Part shown: positions 37,904-48,009 of the stretch, one piece after another
Numbering within the stretch: position 1 is the stretch's first letter
How the letters are laid out: every line of letters starts with the position of its first letter
Assembly (NCBI RefSeq): GCF_003594935.2
Contig: NZ_CP043342.1
Coordinates: forward strand, 2,170,001-2,234,000
Length of the DNA: 64,000 nucleotides
DNA from: Enterobacter huaxiensis
GTDB taxonomy: Bacteria; Pseudomonadota; Gammaproteobacteria; Enterobacterales; Enterobacteriaceae
Reading direction: 5' to 3'
Notes under the pieces: generated by a model
What the model was told of the DNA's origin: nothing
What the model saw: only the letters and a program-made list of their open reading frames with translations
The model's database searches: none
Position numbers and translations under genes: made by a program

Positions 37904-39058
37904 ATGCTAAGAAATATTAGTGTTAGAACGTTCATTATCTATTTCCTTTTATGCGTCTTTTTGGTAAATGATGGAGTGATTGCGTTATTCTCTGGCAGTG
38001 TTTCACTATTTTTCGCGGTGAATATTGTACAATTCACCGCGTTGTTTTTGCTTTGGGCGTACATGACAAAATATCTTGTGACGCCGATCAACACTGTGAA
38101 AAAAAGTATTGAAGAAGTGACGTCGGGCAAACTTGGGGTAGCGATCCCTGAATTTGGCAATAACTGTGCAGGACGTTTGATTCCTGGGATCAACAGCTTA
38201 TCCAGCAACATCGCAACGCTGGTGCGCGAAATTCGGTCCTCATCACAAACGGCAATGACGCTGGCTGACCAGCTCTCTTCACGCAGTGCGCAACTGTCGG
38301 TAAAAACCGAACAACAGTCTGCCTCCTTAATTCAAACGGCTGCCAGCATGGAGCAAATGGCGGCAAGCACCAAAAACAATGCGGACAATACCCGGTTAGC
38401 CAGCGAACAGGCGAATGTGGCGACGCTACAGGCACGCAAGGGAGGGGAGTTAATGGGGCTGGTTGCAAATAATATGCAATCCATCACTGAATGCGCCCAG
38501 CAGATGACGGAAATCATCTCTCTTATTGATGGGATCGCTTTCCAGACCAACATTCTGGCGCTGAATGCGGCCGTTGAGGCTGCCCGTGCAGGCGACCACG
38601 GTAAAGGGTTCTCTGTGGTGGCGGGTGAAGTGCGAAGCCTGGCTCATCGCAGCGCTGAGGCGGCGAAAAACATCAAATCGCTGATTGACGTTACCAGCAG
38701 CAACGTGACGCAGGGCGTGACCGTCGTGTCGGAAGCCGAAAGGAATATGCATGACATTGTGGCCGGGTCGGGCAACGTCAGCCGGTTAATGGACGATATC
38801 TCGGCGTCGACGTCAGAGCAGGAAAAGGGCATTTCGCAAATCACTCAGGCGTTGTCTGAACTGGAGCGCGTGACGCAAAGTAACGTCGCCATGGTGGAAG
38901 AACTTAACGGATCCTCTGATGTACTACGTAAACAGGTCATTGAGCTGCAGGCCCGCACACGCAGCTTCCAGCTTGAAAGCGGATACCAGACGGGAGAGCT
39001 TTCGCCGATGCAGCCTCGCACTGTGTTGGCGTCTGCGCAACCCCGGCACTCAGTGTGA
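37904..39058 (+). CDS. Short methyl-accepting chemotaxis protein without periplasmic domain
   Basis: A 384-residue receptor. Two membrane helices (about 8-28 and 32-52) are separated by only a few residues, so there is no real periplasmic ligand domain. A HAMP-like segment follows, then a complete signalling domain with the hairpin tip DGIAFQTNILALNAAVEAARAG's core NILALNAAVEAA and GFSVVAGEVRSLAHRSAEAA. There is no C-terminal NWETF-type pentapeptide, so methylation needs help from other receptors. It probably senses an internal or membrane signal. Surrounded by c-di-GMP enzymes, it may link taxis and sessility; this is inference. Confidence 0.9.
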   Translation: MLRNISVRTFIIYFLLCVFLVNDGVIALFSGSVSLFFAVNIVQFTALFLLWAYMTKYLVTPINTVKKSIEEVTSGKLGVAIPEFGNNCAGRLIPGINSLSSNIATLVREIRSSSQTAMTLADQLSSRSAQLSVKTEQQSASLIQTAASMEQMAASTKNNADNTRLASEQANVATLQARKGGELMGLVANNMQSITECAQQMTEIISLIDGIAFQTNILALNAAVEAARAGDHGKGFSVVAGEVRSLAHRSAEAAKNIKSLIDVTSSNVTQGVTVVSEAERNMHDIVAGSGNVSRLMDDISASTSEQEKGISQITQALSELERVTQSNVAMVEELNGSSDVLRKQVIELQARTRSFQLESGYQTGELSPMQPRTVLASAQPRHSV

Positions 39059-39065
39059 TGAAATT

Positions 39066-39090
39066 AAAAGCCTGGCTCGCCAGGCTTTTT
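39066..39090. terminator. Bidirectional terminator
   Basis: AAGCCTGG / CCAGGCTT stem with the loop CTCG and T- or A-tracts on both sides, between the convergent chemoreceptor and cyclase genes. Confidence 0.9.
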
Positions 39091-40224
39091 CTATTCTGCC
39101 ACTGTCCAGCGATTGCGCCCTTGCTGCTTCGCCATATAGAGCGCTTTATCAGCCCTGGCAATGACGGACTCAGCCGTCTGGTGGGCTTCCCAGATCGTTA
39201 ACCCCTGGCTCACGGTCACGTACGGGCTGACGGGGGACACCGCACGCGGCAGCGCCTGGTTCGCTAATGCACTGGCGATGGTGTTTGCCAGACGTTGCAC
39301 TGCAGTGATATCGGCATCAGGCAGCAGTATCACAAACTCCTCACCTCCAATGCGTCCGACAACGCCAGCATTATCGCGGGTGGCGATCTCAAGCGTTCGG
39401 GCAATCACGGTCAGACACTCGTCCCCACGCTGATGGCCGTAATGGTCGTTGTAAAGTTTGAAATGATCCACATCCACCATAATCAGACCAAACCGCTTTC
39501 CGTCGCGCCGGTGAGTGAGGATTTCTTGCTCCATGCGCGCCTCAAACGCCCGACGGTTTGCAATGCCGGTGAGCGGATCTTTACTCGCCAGCTGCCCCAG
39601 CCGTTGAATGAGATCGGCATTTTCCTGTTCACGGCGTAACGCGAGCAGAAACCAGCTGTTCAGCATCCGCCGACCCGACTCAAGCAGCCCCGCCAGCAAC
39701 ACCCACTGGAGCGCATTCAGCACGGTGAGGCTGGAGCGGTGAAACAGGGTGGTAATCAAAATGGTCACCCAGACGGGTACAACAAATCCGAGCAGGACCT
39801 TTGGATCAAAATAGAGTGAAATCAGGGCGGTAAAGAGCAGCAGTGCGGCAAAGGGGAAAATGATGCGCACGTCATCGCTGGAAATCAGCACGTAAAAACA
39901 CACCGCCCAGCAGACGCTTAGCGCAAGAACAGTGCTTTTGGAGAGCATCGTCAGCCACTGAGCCTGCTGCACTGGCGCCATGCGTAGGACAAAAAGTATG
40001 CCTGAAGAGAGGATCAGATTAATGATGACCATCGTCTCCAGCAAACCCGCAGGGCGTAAGAAAGGCGTGGACGCATCGAAAGGAGAAAAAAAGCGCCGAC
40101 CCAGAATGAACAACGAGAACAAAATGTTTACCCACAGGAACCACTTCATACTCGTTTTGATGGCGATGGCCCGCATTTCAGCCAGCCGCAAATCGAAGGC
40201 GGCACAGTGCTTCTTTATTGTCAC
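39091..40224 (-). CDS. Membrane diguanylate cyclase (GGEEF)
   Basis: A 377-residue protein. The N-terminal half has about six hydrophobic helices (from KWFLWVNILFSLFIL to LQWVLLAGLLESGRR), then a GGDEF domain: DPLTGIANRRAFE, the metal site VDVDHFKLYND, the active motif RIGGEEFVILLPD, and ARADKALYMAKQQGRN. I place the start at the GTG at 40224, which has GGAG seven bases upstream, rather than the track-length ATG 19 codons earlier. Third c-di-GMP gene of the cluster. The exact E. coli counterpart is not clear to me. Confidence 0.85.
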   Translation of the reverse strand: MTIKKHCAAFDLRLAEMRAIAIKTSMKWFLWVNILFSLFILGRRFFSPFDASTPFLRPAGLLETMVIINLILSSGILFVLRMAPVQQAQWLTMLSKSTVLALSVCWAVCFYVLISSDDVRIIFPFAALLLFTALISLYFDPKVLLGFVVPVWVTILITTLFHRSSLTVLNALQWVLLAGLLESGRRMLNSWFLLALRREQENADLIQRLGQLASKDPLTGIANRRAFEARMEQEILTHRRDGKRFGLIMVDVDHFKLYNDHYGHQRGDECLTVIARTLEIATRDNAGVVGRIGGEEFVILLPDADITAVQRLANTIASALANQALPRAVSPVSPYVTVSQGLTIWEAHQTAESVIARADKALYMAKQQGRNRWTVAE

Positions 40225-40420
40225 CTGTTTTCTCCAACCTACATCTAGAACAAATCCGCAGCATTTCATTAACTCTAACAATTTGCCGGCGCCTGTCTAC
40301 TGGAACCTGGAAAGGAATGCGCAATTCCTGAGCTAATTCAGCGCGATGCTCCATATATCGGTTGCTTAACCCTGGACGAAAGCTAGACTGACACCGTAAG
40401 CGATAAAAGGTGGAGGCGCT

Positions 40421-41404
40421 GTGGAGAGTATTAAAGGGTCTGAAATAAACGTTCCTGACGCGGTTTTTGCGTGGGTGTTCGATGGCCAGGGCGGGGCGAG
40501 GCCGCTGGAAGATCGAGACGATATCGATCGTGAACATCCCTGCTGGCTGCATTTGAACTACACGCACCCGGACAGCGCCCAGTGGCTGGCCTCAACGCCG
40601 CTATTGCCGAATAACGTTCGTGATGCGCTGGCAGGGGAAAGCCTGAGGCCGCGCGTCAGCAGGATGGGTGAGGGGACGCTGATCACCCTGCGCTGCATCA
40701 ACGGCAGTACCGATGAGCGCCCCGACCAGCTGGTCGCAATGCGTCTTTATATGGACGAGCGGATGATTGTCTCCACCCGTCAGCGGAAGGTGCTTGCCCT
40801 CGATGATGTGGTCAACGATTTGAAAGAGGGGACGGGCCCTACCGACTGCGGAAGCTGGCTGGTGGACGTCTGCGATGCACTGACCGATCACGCCAGTGAG
40901 TTCATTGAAGAGCTGCACGATAAAATTATCGACCTGGAGGATAATCTGCTCGATCAGCAGATCCCACCGCGCGGCTTTCTTGCCCTGCTGCGCAAACAGC
41001 TGATCGTCATGCGCCGCTATATGACGCCGCAGCGGGACGTTTACGCGAGGCTGGCCAGCGAACGCCTGAGCTGGATGAACGATGACCAGCGCCGCAGAAT
41101 GCAGGACATCGCCGACAGGCTTGGCCGCGGTCTGGATGAGATCGACTCCTGCATTGCCAGGACGGCGGTGATGGCGGACGAAATCGCGCAGGTGATGCAG
41201 GAGTCACTTTCGAGAAGAACCTATACGATGTCGCTGATGGCGATGGTCTTTCTCCCCAGCACCTTCCTGACCGGGCTGTTTGGCGTCAATCTGGGGGGCA
41301 TTCCCGGCGGTGGCTACCATTACGGCTTTACCACCTTTTGCGTCATGTTAGTGGTTTTGATTGGGGGTGTTGCATGGTGGTTGCATCGCAGTAAATGGTT
41401 GTAA
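40421..41404 (+). CDS. zntB: ZntB, zinc transporter of the CorA family
   Basis: A 327-residue protein, the same length as in E. coli. A large cytoplasmic N-terminal funnel and a long helix are followed by two C-terminal membrane helices; the pore loop is [13 protein letters not shown], with GVN in place of the GMN of CorA. It forms a pentameric zinc transporter. GTG start with AGGTGGAG upstream. Confidence 0.95.
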   Translation: MESIKGSEINVPDAVFAWVFDGQGGARPLEDRDDIDREHPCWLHLNYTHPDSAQWLASTPLLPNNVRDALAGESLRPRVSRMGEGTLITLRCINGSTDERPDQLVAMRLYMDERMIVSTRQRKVLALDDVVNDLKEGTGPTDCGSWLVDVCDALTDHASEFIEELHDKIIDLEDNLLDQQIPPRGFLALLRKQLIVMRRYMTPQRDVYARLASERLSWMNDDQRRRMQDIADRLGRGLDEIDSCIARTAVMADEIAQVMQESLSRRTYTMSLMAMVFLPSTFLTGLFGVNLGGIPGGGYHYGFTTFCVMLVVLIGGVAWWLHRSKWL

Positions 41405-41450
41405 AATTGCGATTTTCCTGGCCGAACCATGCCTCAAAACGTGATGTTAA

Positions 41451-41464
41451 TTGAGCGAAGTCAA
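41451..41464 (+). promoter_or_regulatory. FNR box of fnrS
   Basis: TTGAGCGAAGTCAA matches TTGAT-N4-ATCAA with one symmetrical change in each half. Its centre lies 42 bases before the fnrS start at 41500, the class II position for an FNR-activated promoter. Confidence 0.85.
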
Positions 41465-41499
41465 TAAACTGCTACCCCGTAAGGTGCATTATTACTCCC

Positions 41500-41622
41500 G
41501 CAGGTGAATGCAACGTCAAGCGATGGGCGTTGCGCTCCATATTGTCTTACTTCCTTTTTTGAATTACTGCATAGCACAATTGATTCGTACGACGCCGACT
41601 TATTAGTCGGCTTTTTTTTTTA
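41500..41622 (+). ncRNA. fnrS: FnrS, anaerobically induced Hfq-dependent sRNA
   Basis: The sequence from GCAGGTGAATGCAACGTCAA to the terminal hairpin GCCGAC / GTCGGC plus a run of ten T closely follows E. coli FnrS, in the same place between zntB and dbpA. The 5' region, the AAGCGATGGGCG-type single-stranded region used for target pairing, and the 3' terminator are all kept. FnrS represses aerobic-metabolism mRNAs when FNR is active. The fnr gene itself is not in this window. Confidence 0.93.
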
Positions 41623-41679
41623 CCTGCTGTTTCTCAGGGTCTACCCTAAAGAGGTCGACACGAAAACCTGGAGGTAAAG

Positions 41680-41862
41680 ATGAGCATTTCGCTTACTCTG
41701 CAACTATCGCATTCGATTCCGTCTGACCCTATACCCACCGATCCTACGCCGATGCCCGATCCGATCCCCCGGCCGCAGCCCATGCCGGACCCGCCGCCCG
41801 ATGAAGAACCGATTAAAATGTCGCATCAAACTCCGAGATCTGCGAGGATACGCGCCATCTGA
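41680..41862 (+). CDS. Small Pro/Asp-rich protein (60 residues)
   Basis: The centre is a run of Pro-Asp-Pro repeats (IPSDPIPTDPTPMPDP, PMPDPPPDEEP). An excellent GGAGGT is seven bases before the ATG, and the frame lies between the fnrS terminator and dbpA, so it is probably translated. No predicted helix or membrane span; likely disordered. Composition recalls the acidic ORF at 7862. Not a family I recognise. Confidence 0.6.
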   Translation: MSISLTLQLSHSIPSDPIPTDPTPMPDPIPRPQPMPDPPPDEEPIKMSHQTPRSARIRAI

Positions 41863-41889
41863 CTGCTAAGATGACCACGAGAGACTACT

Positions 41890-43263
<1,374 letters not shown>

Positions 43264-43267
43264 GAAT

Positions 43268-43298
43268 AAAAAAGCGTCTCGGAGAATATCTGAGACGC
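43268..43298 (-). terminator. Terminator between dbpA and ttcA
   Basis: GCGTCTC / GAGACGC stem. The T-tract lies on the minus-strand side, so it ends ttcA, and probably dbpA from the other side. Confidence 0.8.
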
Positions 43299-43305
43299 TC
43301 ATGGA

Positions 43306-44241
43306 TTATTTTACTTCGACCACGTTGAGACGCAGTTCTTCGAACTGACTGTCATCTTCTTCCGGCTGCCAGCCAGCAGGCTGCATGGGGATTTCTTCAC
43401 GATCGAATGCAAGGTCGCCGCCATCCACCACTTCTGAGTCATGGTTGATGCCTTTGAAGTCGAACAGCTCTATATCTGCCATGTGTGAAGGGACCACGTT
43501 TTGCATCGCGCTGAACATCGTTTCGATACGGCCAGGATAACGTTTATCCCAGTCGCGCAGCATATCGCCAATCACCTGACGCTGCAGGTTCGGCTGAGAC
43601 CCGCACAGGTTGCATGGAATGATTGGGAAACCTTTCGCCTCGGAGAAGCGTTCAATGTCTTTCTCACGGCAGTAGGCGAGAGGACGAATAACGATATGCT
43701 TGCCGTCATCGCTCATCAGCTTCGGTGGCATACCCTTCATTTTGCCGCCGTAGAACATGTTCAGGAACAGCGTTTGTAGAATATCGTCACGGTGATGGCC
43801 GAGAGCAATTTTCGTCGCGCCAAGTTCCGTTGCGGTACGATAGAGAATGCCGCGACGCAGACGAGAGCAGAGTGAGCAGGTCGTTTTCCCTTCCGGGATC
43901 TTCTCTTTCACAATACCGTAGGTGTTCTCTTCTACGATTTTGTACTCAACGCCCAGCTTCTCCAGATACTCCGGCAGAATGTGCTCAGGAAAGCCCGGCT
44001 GTTTTTGGTCAAGGTTGACCGCCACCAGAGAAAAATTCACCGGTGCGCTTTGCTGAAGATTGCGCAGGATCTCCAGCATGGTGTAGCTGTCTTTACCGCC
44101 TGACAGGCAAACCATGATGCGGTCGCCTTCTTCAATCATGTTGAAGTCTGCAATGGCTTCGCCGACGTTACGACGCAGACGCTTTTGCAGTTTGTTCAGG
44201 TTGTATTGTTCTTTCTTTGTATTTGATTGATTTTCTTGCAT
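43306..44241 (-). CDS. ttcA: TtcA, tRNA 2-thiocytidine synthetase
   Basis: A 311-residue enzyme. The PP-loop is [12 protein letters not shown] near residue 45 and the two CxxC motifs are TCSLCSR and PCNLCGS, which hold the iron-sulphur cluster. It thiolates C32 of several tRNAs. The gene is full length although the prophage integrated at its 5' end: as in the Rac prophage, phage DNA must supply the first codons (MQENQ) and the new upstream region, so its promoter is now phage-derived or read through from int. Confidence 0.95.
   Translation of the reverse strand: MQENQSNTKKEQYNLNKLQKRLRRNVGEAIADFNMIEEGDRIMVCLSGGKDSYTMLEILRNLQQSAPVNFSLVAVNLDQKQPGFPEHILPEYLEKLGVEYKIVEENTYGIVKEKIPEGKTTCSLCSRLRRGILYRTATELGATKIALGHHRDDILQTLFLNMFYGGKMKGMPPKLMSDDGKHIVIRPLAYCREKDIERFSEAKGFPIIPCNLCGSQPNLQRQVIGDMLRDWDKRYPGRIETMFSAMQNVVPSHMADIELFDFKGINHDSEVVDGGDLAFDREEIPMQPAGWQPEEDDSQFEELRLNVVEVK
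44192..44217. other. Candidate attachment core in the 5' end of ttcA
   Basis: The 26 bp starting TTGTTCAGGTTGTATTG inside ttcA codons 9-17 agree with the attachment core described for the Rac prophage. The integrase gene lies just upstream. I found no second copy between 44 and 64 kb, so the other attachment site is missing or beyond the window. The core call rests on recall of Rac. Confidence 0.65.
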
Positions 44242-44290
44242 TTATTACTACCTTCGGAGCCAATAGGGGCATAATAGGGGCAAAAATTTT

Positions 44291-45538
44291 TCAGCGTGCG
44301 AGCTTATCGTTAAGCATCAGCACCTGTTCGCCATTCATTTCTTCAATCCACGCACCGTAGACTTCATAAACCATTTGCGCGTTTTCATGCCCCATCTGGC
44401 TGGCTATGAAAGACGGGTTAGCGCCGGCAGATAAAAGCCAGCAGGCAAAAGTATGCCGCGTATGGTACGGATTCCGGCGGCGAATACCAGCACGTTTTAC
44501 AGCTGCGTTAAATCTGGAGCCGATACTCGATAAAGAGTAGTAGGCCTTCTGTATGCCCTTGCGCATCCGGGGCATGAAAACAAACCGCAGGTTCTGATAT
44601 TCCATCGCACCATACTCTCGGTGATGAAACACAATCTCGGTTTTAGGCTGAAACGAAGTCAGCGTACGCTGTGCCTTCAAGGCCTCTAGTGCTGGCTCTA
44701 ATAGCGTGATAACTCGATCACCTGCATCGGTTTTTGGTGGGACGAACATTCCTAGCGCATTAAGGTTGCGCTGTATATGAGCCGTACCTTTTTCCCAGTC
44801 GATATCTTCCCAGGCAAGAGCTGCAAGCTCTCCATGACGGACACCAGTATAAACTGCGAACGTCCACATATTGAGGCTTTGGCCACGTTCGGATGCCGCA
44901 AGCAAACTAAACTCCTGCTTCGTTAAAGGATCCGGTTTTACTTTCCCTTTGTGTAGTTTCTTGACCCCTTCAAAGGGTTTGCCACTGATAAAGCCAGATT
45001 TGTGTGCAAACCGAAGAAGGGAGCAAAGTAGCGATATATAGTTATTCACGGTACGCACAGTGCGTCCCTGTTTGTTGCATCTGGGATTTGCCAGGTAAAG
45101 AGTCTCACCGTTCAACAGTTCCTTCCTGTATTTCAGAATGTCGCTGTGGCGTATAGTTGAAACAGGCGTGTCTTCGTTAATGATGTGCATTAACGTACCG
45201 AGTTGTGAGCGCGTCTTACGCATCGTATTCGCGCTAATTTCTGTTTCTTTAATGTTCGTCCACAGTTCACACAGCTCTGAAAAGGTTTGAACTGAAACAG
45301 TGGTTACGGTTTTTTTTGCTCTGGAAGATGAAGGAAAGCGCTGATGGTAATCAAACTCTCCAAGGTTGATCTCGCTAACGATCACAGCCCGAAGATTCCC
45401 GGCTTTTTTGATGTTCGCCGGGGTGTTAATCCAACCTTTTAGAATTTCGCGGCAACGCTTTCCCCGGTACATAAACCAGATACAAATCTTATTGTTTCTG
45501 ATTTCGACACCGGTAGGCAAAGCTGTCATCTTACGCAT
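44291..45538 (-). CDS. Rac-type tyrosine integrase (intR-like)
   Basis: A 415-residue integrase. A small N-terminal arm-type domain ([20 protein letters not shown]) is followed by a core-binding helical domain and a catalytic domain with Arg in [15 protein letters not shown], HxxR in [11 protein letters not shown], and GH plus the nucleophile Tyr in [13 protein letters not shown]. It directs integration into ttcA. Its ATG overlaps xis by 8 bp; an alternative start is three codons in. Confidence 0.93.
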   Translation of the reverse strand: MRKMTALPTGVEIRNNKICIWFMYRGKRCREILKGWINTPANIKKAGNLRAVIVSEINLGEFDYHQRFPSSSRAKKTVTTVSVQTFSELCELWTNIKETEISANTMRKTRSQLGTLMHIINEDTPVSTIRHSDILKYRKELLNGETLYLANPRCNKQGRTVRTVNNYISLLCSLLRFAHKSGFISGKPFEGVKKLHKGKVKPDPLTKQEFSLLAASERGQSLNMWTFAVYTGVRHGELAALAWEDIDWEKGTAHIQRNLNALGMFVPPKTDAGDRVITLLEPALEALKAQRTLTSFQPKTEIVFHHREYGAMEYQNLRFVFMPRMRKGIQKAYYSLSSIGSRFNAAVKRAGIRRRNPYHTRHTFACWLLSAGANPSFIASQMGHENAQMVYEVYGAWIEEMNGEQVLMLNDKLAR

Positions 45539-45743
45539 CCCTTATTAACTGATTAATTCTCGGATAGTTATACCAGGTTGTGCCACGCAAGGTTTTTTCT
45601 CCAGAAGGAGATACACGTTTAAAATGGACACCTTCCACCCAACAGCCCTGGCGATACTTCTCAATCTGTCGTTCGGTCAGGCCTGTTTTTTCTGTGAGCC
45701 TGGCGCCAACAACCCATTCTTCGTTAAAAATTACCTGCGACAT
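45531..45743 (-). CDS. Excisionase (Xis)
   Basis: A 70-residue basic protein with a winged-helix look ([22 protein letters not shown]), matching the excisionase-like family found before Rac-type integrases. The position directly upstream of int with overlapping ends supports the call. Confidence 0.85.
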   Translation of the reverse strand: MSQVIFNEEWVVGARLTEKTGLTERQIEKYRQGCWVEGVHFKRVSPSGEKTLRGTTWYNYPRINQLIRDA

Positions 45744-45807
45744 GGTTCACCTCAGGTAACCGGCATGAGTATAAATATGCCGGTCTTTAGTCGTTGATAT
45801 TTCAGTT

Positions 45808-46050
45808 TCAGTTTGCCTGGCCGGGCAGGGAACGCAGTCGGCGCATGCCGGTCATTGCTGTGGCCACGTAGCTTGCCTTGCAGTTGACCACTTCAACCCA
45901 GACCTTCACGCCTTCCACTCTTACCGTATAGGTCTCTTTCATCTTGCTGCGCCCATAATCACCGTATCTTTGCTGGTGGGCTGCGAGTGCGATTTCACAT
46001 GCCTGGCGAGCCAAAGGGGATTGCTTACTTCCTCGATTAATCAGTTTCAT
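45808..46050 (-). CDS. DUF4060 family phage protein
   Basis: An 80-residue basic protein (MKLINRGSKQSPLARQACE, then YTVRVEGVKVWVEVVN and a C-terminal TAMTGMRRLRSLPG) common in lambdoid left arms; function unknown. It overlaps the methylase stop as ATGA. Confidence 0.75.
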   Translation of the reverse strand: MKLINRGSKQSPLARQACEIALAAHQQRYGDYGRSKMKETYTVRVEGVKVWVEVVNCKASYVATAMTGMRRLRSLPGQAN

Positions 46051-46880
46051 ACTGCACGCTCCGCTTGTTGCGCCTGTGGATTAATCCATAAGCATTCAGT
46101 ACGAACTTTTGTGCCACGCCTTGCGCTGATGAGTGCTCCTTTTGTAAGCTTTGCCCACCCGTTTAACATGTCGTTATACAGATCAGTGTCGTAGCCACTG
46201 ATCATCACCATTCCGAGCATCGCTCTTGTCGCTGAGAGCAAATGCACGTGCTCCTCTATAGTCATTTCATGTCTGTAATAACGGTTACCCTGTACACGGG
46301 TTTCAAGTACATAAGGTGGATCGATGTAGTGCAGTGTGGTTTCAGCATCATGAGCGTGCATTACTGCCAGAGCATCTTTATTCTCGATAATGACCCCCTG
46401 GAGGCGCTGACCTACAGCTGCCAAATTTTCCGGATAACGGACCCAAAGATGTGCAGCTGTCGCATATTTCCTTTTGCTGTCACTACGGAAGCCGGAATTA
46501 CCACCGATTCCGGCTGCTGAACCGAAGCCCATGCTGGCGCGTACAATCATGCGCCTGGCCCGTTCAATCGGCTCGTCTGTTGCATCTCGGGCTGCGCAAA
46601 ATTCGTCCCGAGAATAAGGTGTTAGCATGCACGCTTCCTGCAGACGTTGGTTCATCTCGACGTCGCGCAGCACGCGAAACAGGTTGACTACCTCGCCATC
46701 CAGATCGTTATAGACTTCTGCATAGCTTCGAGGTTTTTGCAGCAGCACGCCGGCTGCGCCGCCGAAAGGTTCTACGTAGCAAACGTGCTGAGGCATCTGT
46801 GGGATAATCCATGAAGCCAGACGGAACTTACCACCGTGGTAGCGAATTGCTGGATGTTTTATAGAGTTCTGATTTTGCAT
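46047..46880 (-). CDS. Phage DNA adenine methylase (Dam type)
   Basis: A 277-residue class D12 methyltransferase. The AdoMet motif is YVEPFGGAAGVLL near residue 32, preceded by RYHGGKFRLASWI, and the catalytic motif DPPY is in HYIDPPYVLETR. Motif order is as in Dam/T4 Dam. It probably methylates GATC or a close site to protect phage DNA. The start at 46880 is chosen over a TTG 14 codons upstream that overlaps recT. Confidence 0.88.
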   Translation of the reverse strand: MQNQNSIKHPAIRYHGGKFRLASWIIPQMPQHVCYVEPFGGAAGVLLQKPRSYAEVYNDLDGEVVNLFRVLRDVEMNQRLQEACMLTPYSRDEFCAARDATDEPIERARRMIVRASMGFGSAAGIGGNSGFRSDSKRKYATAAHLWVRYPENLAAVGQRLQGVIIENKDALAVMHAHDAETTLHYIDPPYVLETRVQGNRYYRHEMTIEEHVHLLSATRAMLGMVMISGYDTDLYNDMLNGWAKLTKGALISARRGTKVRTECLWINPQAQQAERAV

Positions 46881-46914
46881 TCCTTTTCCGGGAGGGCTGA
46901 CCCTCCCGCCTCCA

Positions 46915-48000
46915 TTAGCCAACGTATTCCGGTTTCATATCCGCCAGGGTGATGCTGAACTGACCATGCAATTCGTCGCCCAGATGGCGTTTAGACGATG
47001 CAAGAACGCGCTCTACCTCTGCAAACCGCGCAGCTGAATCGGGTTCATCTGAAGGTGGCAAAGAATTGATGGCTGCTTCGACTTTGTTCCTTGCATCAAC
47101 CAGGTAATAACGCTTCACGGCTTTGTTTTTCAACTCAGTGAACAGGGCAGAACCCAGCGTTGCTTTCACGGTTTCAATATCTGCGCGCAGAGCTTTAGCG
47201 CTATCCACATCCTGAGCCGCCTCGATGCGGTCACGAAAATCATCAGCAAGTGCATCGATGTTTTGAGCTGATTCCTGAGCCGTTTGAGTCGTAGTGACGT
47301 TGTCACCTGAAATTTCTGCAAGACTAACGTGCTGCGCCGGTGCCGGGTTTACCTCTCGTTCTTCACGGCGATCATCCAGTTCATCCGGGGTGTAAACGCC
47401 CAGAATCACATCCGGGCAGAACAGTCTCGCCCAGCGTTTAACGGCCAGGTACGCCAGCTGCTGGCGAGGGTCGTCAGCCCAAAGGGTAGAGTTTCGGGTT
47501 CGGGCCTGAGCCAGCAGTAAATCAAGTTCCCTCGGCTGATCTTCACCTTTAAGCGTTGCGCGGATAATGATGCCGATCCCGGCTTCGTCAGCCAGGGTCC
47601 AGCCCGGGACGCGGTACTCGCCTTTGTCGCCTTTACGGATGTGGAATTTTCCAACCACCTTTTCCCATGGCCCGTACCATTCATATTCAAAGCGGCTGGC
47701 CAGCACGCCGCTTCGTGAAATGACGGCATTAACCAGCTGAGCTTCATACCCGAGCACACCGTTAATCAGGTGCGTCTTCTGCGCCACGGCAAAGGGATTC
47801 ATCTGCCACTGTGCCGCTTGCATCGCCACAGCCATGCAGTCGGCCTGATTGCCCTGCAGGTGCTTAGGAACAGTAGCGGTGCCTTGGGCCATAATCTGCG
47901 CGAACGTGCTGATGGCGTTCAGATACTGGGAATCGAACAAAGCCACGTTGGAGTTAATAACGGTGTTCTGGTCAGCAACGGTAACGTTTGTGTTATGCAT
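46915..48000 (-). CDS. recT: RecT single-strand annealing protein
   Basis: A 361-residue protein of the RecT/Redbeta family. The N-terminal core has the CMAVAMQAAQWQMNPFAVAQ, LSYEAQL-like (GVLGYEAQLVNAVI) and KRWARLFCPDVILGVYTPDE blocks, and a long charged helical C-terminus extends beyond typical RecT. It anneals single strands made by the exonuclease encoded just upstream. The two are separated by 9 bp. Confidence 0.92.
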   Translation of the reverse strand: MHNTNVTVADQNTVINSNVALFDSQYLNAISTFAQIMAQGTATVPKHLQGNQADCMAVAMQAAQWQMNPFAVAQKTHLINGVLGYEAQLVNAVISRSGVLASRFEYEWYGPWEKVVGKFHIRKGDKGEYRVPGWTLADEAGIGIIIRATLKGEDQPRELDLLLAQARTRNSTLWADDPRQQLAYLAVKRWARLFCPDVILGVYTPDELDDRREEREVNPAPAQHVSLAEISGDNVTTTQTAQESAQNIDALADDFRDRIEAAQDVDSAKALRADIETVKATLGSALFTELKNKAVKRYYLVDARNKVEAAINSLPPSDEPDSAARFAEVERVLASSKRHLGDELHGQFSITLADMKPEYVG

Positions 48001-48009
48001 AAATCCCCC

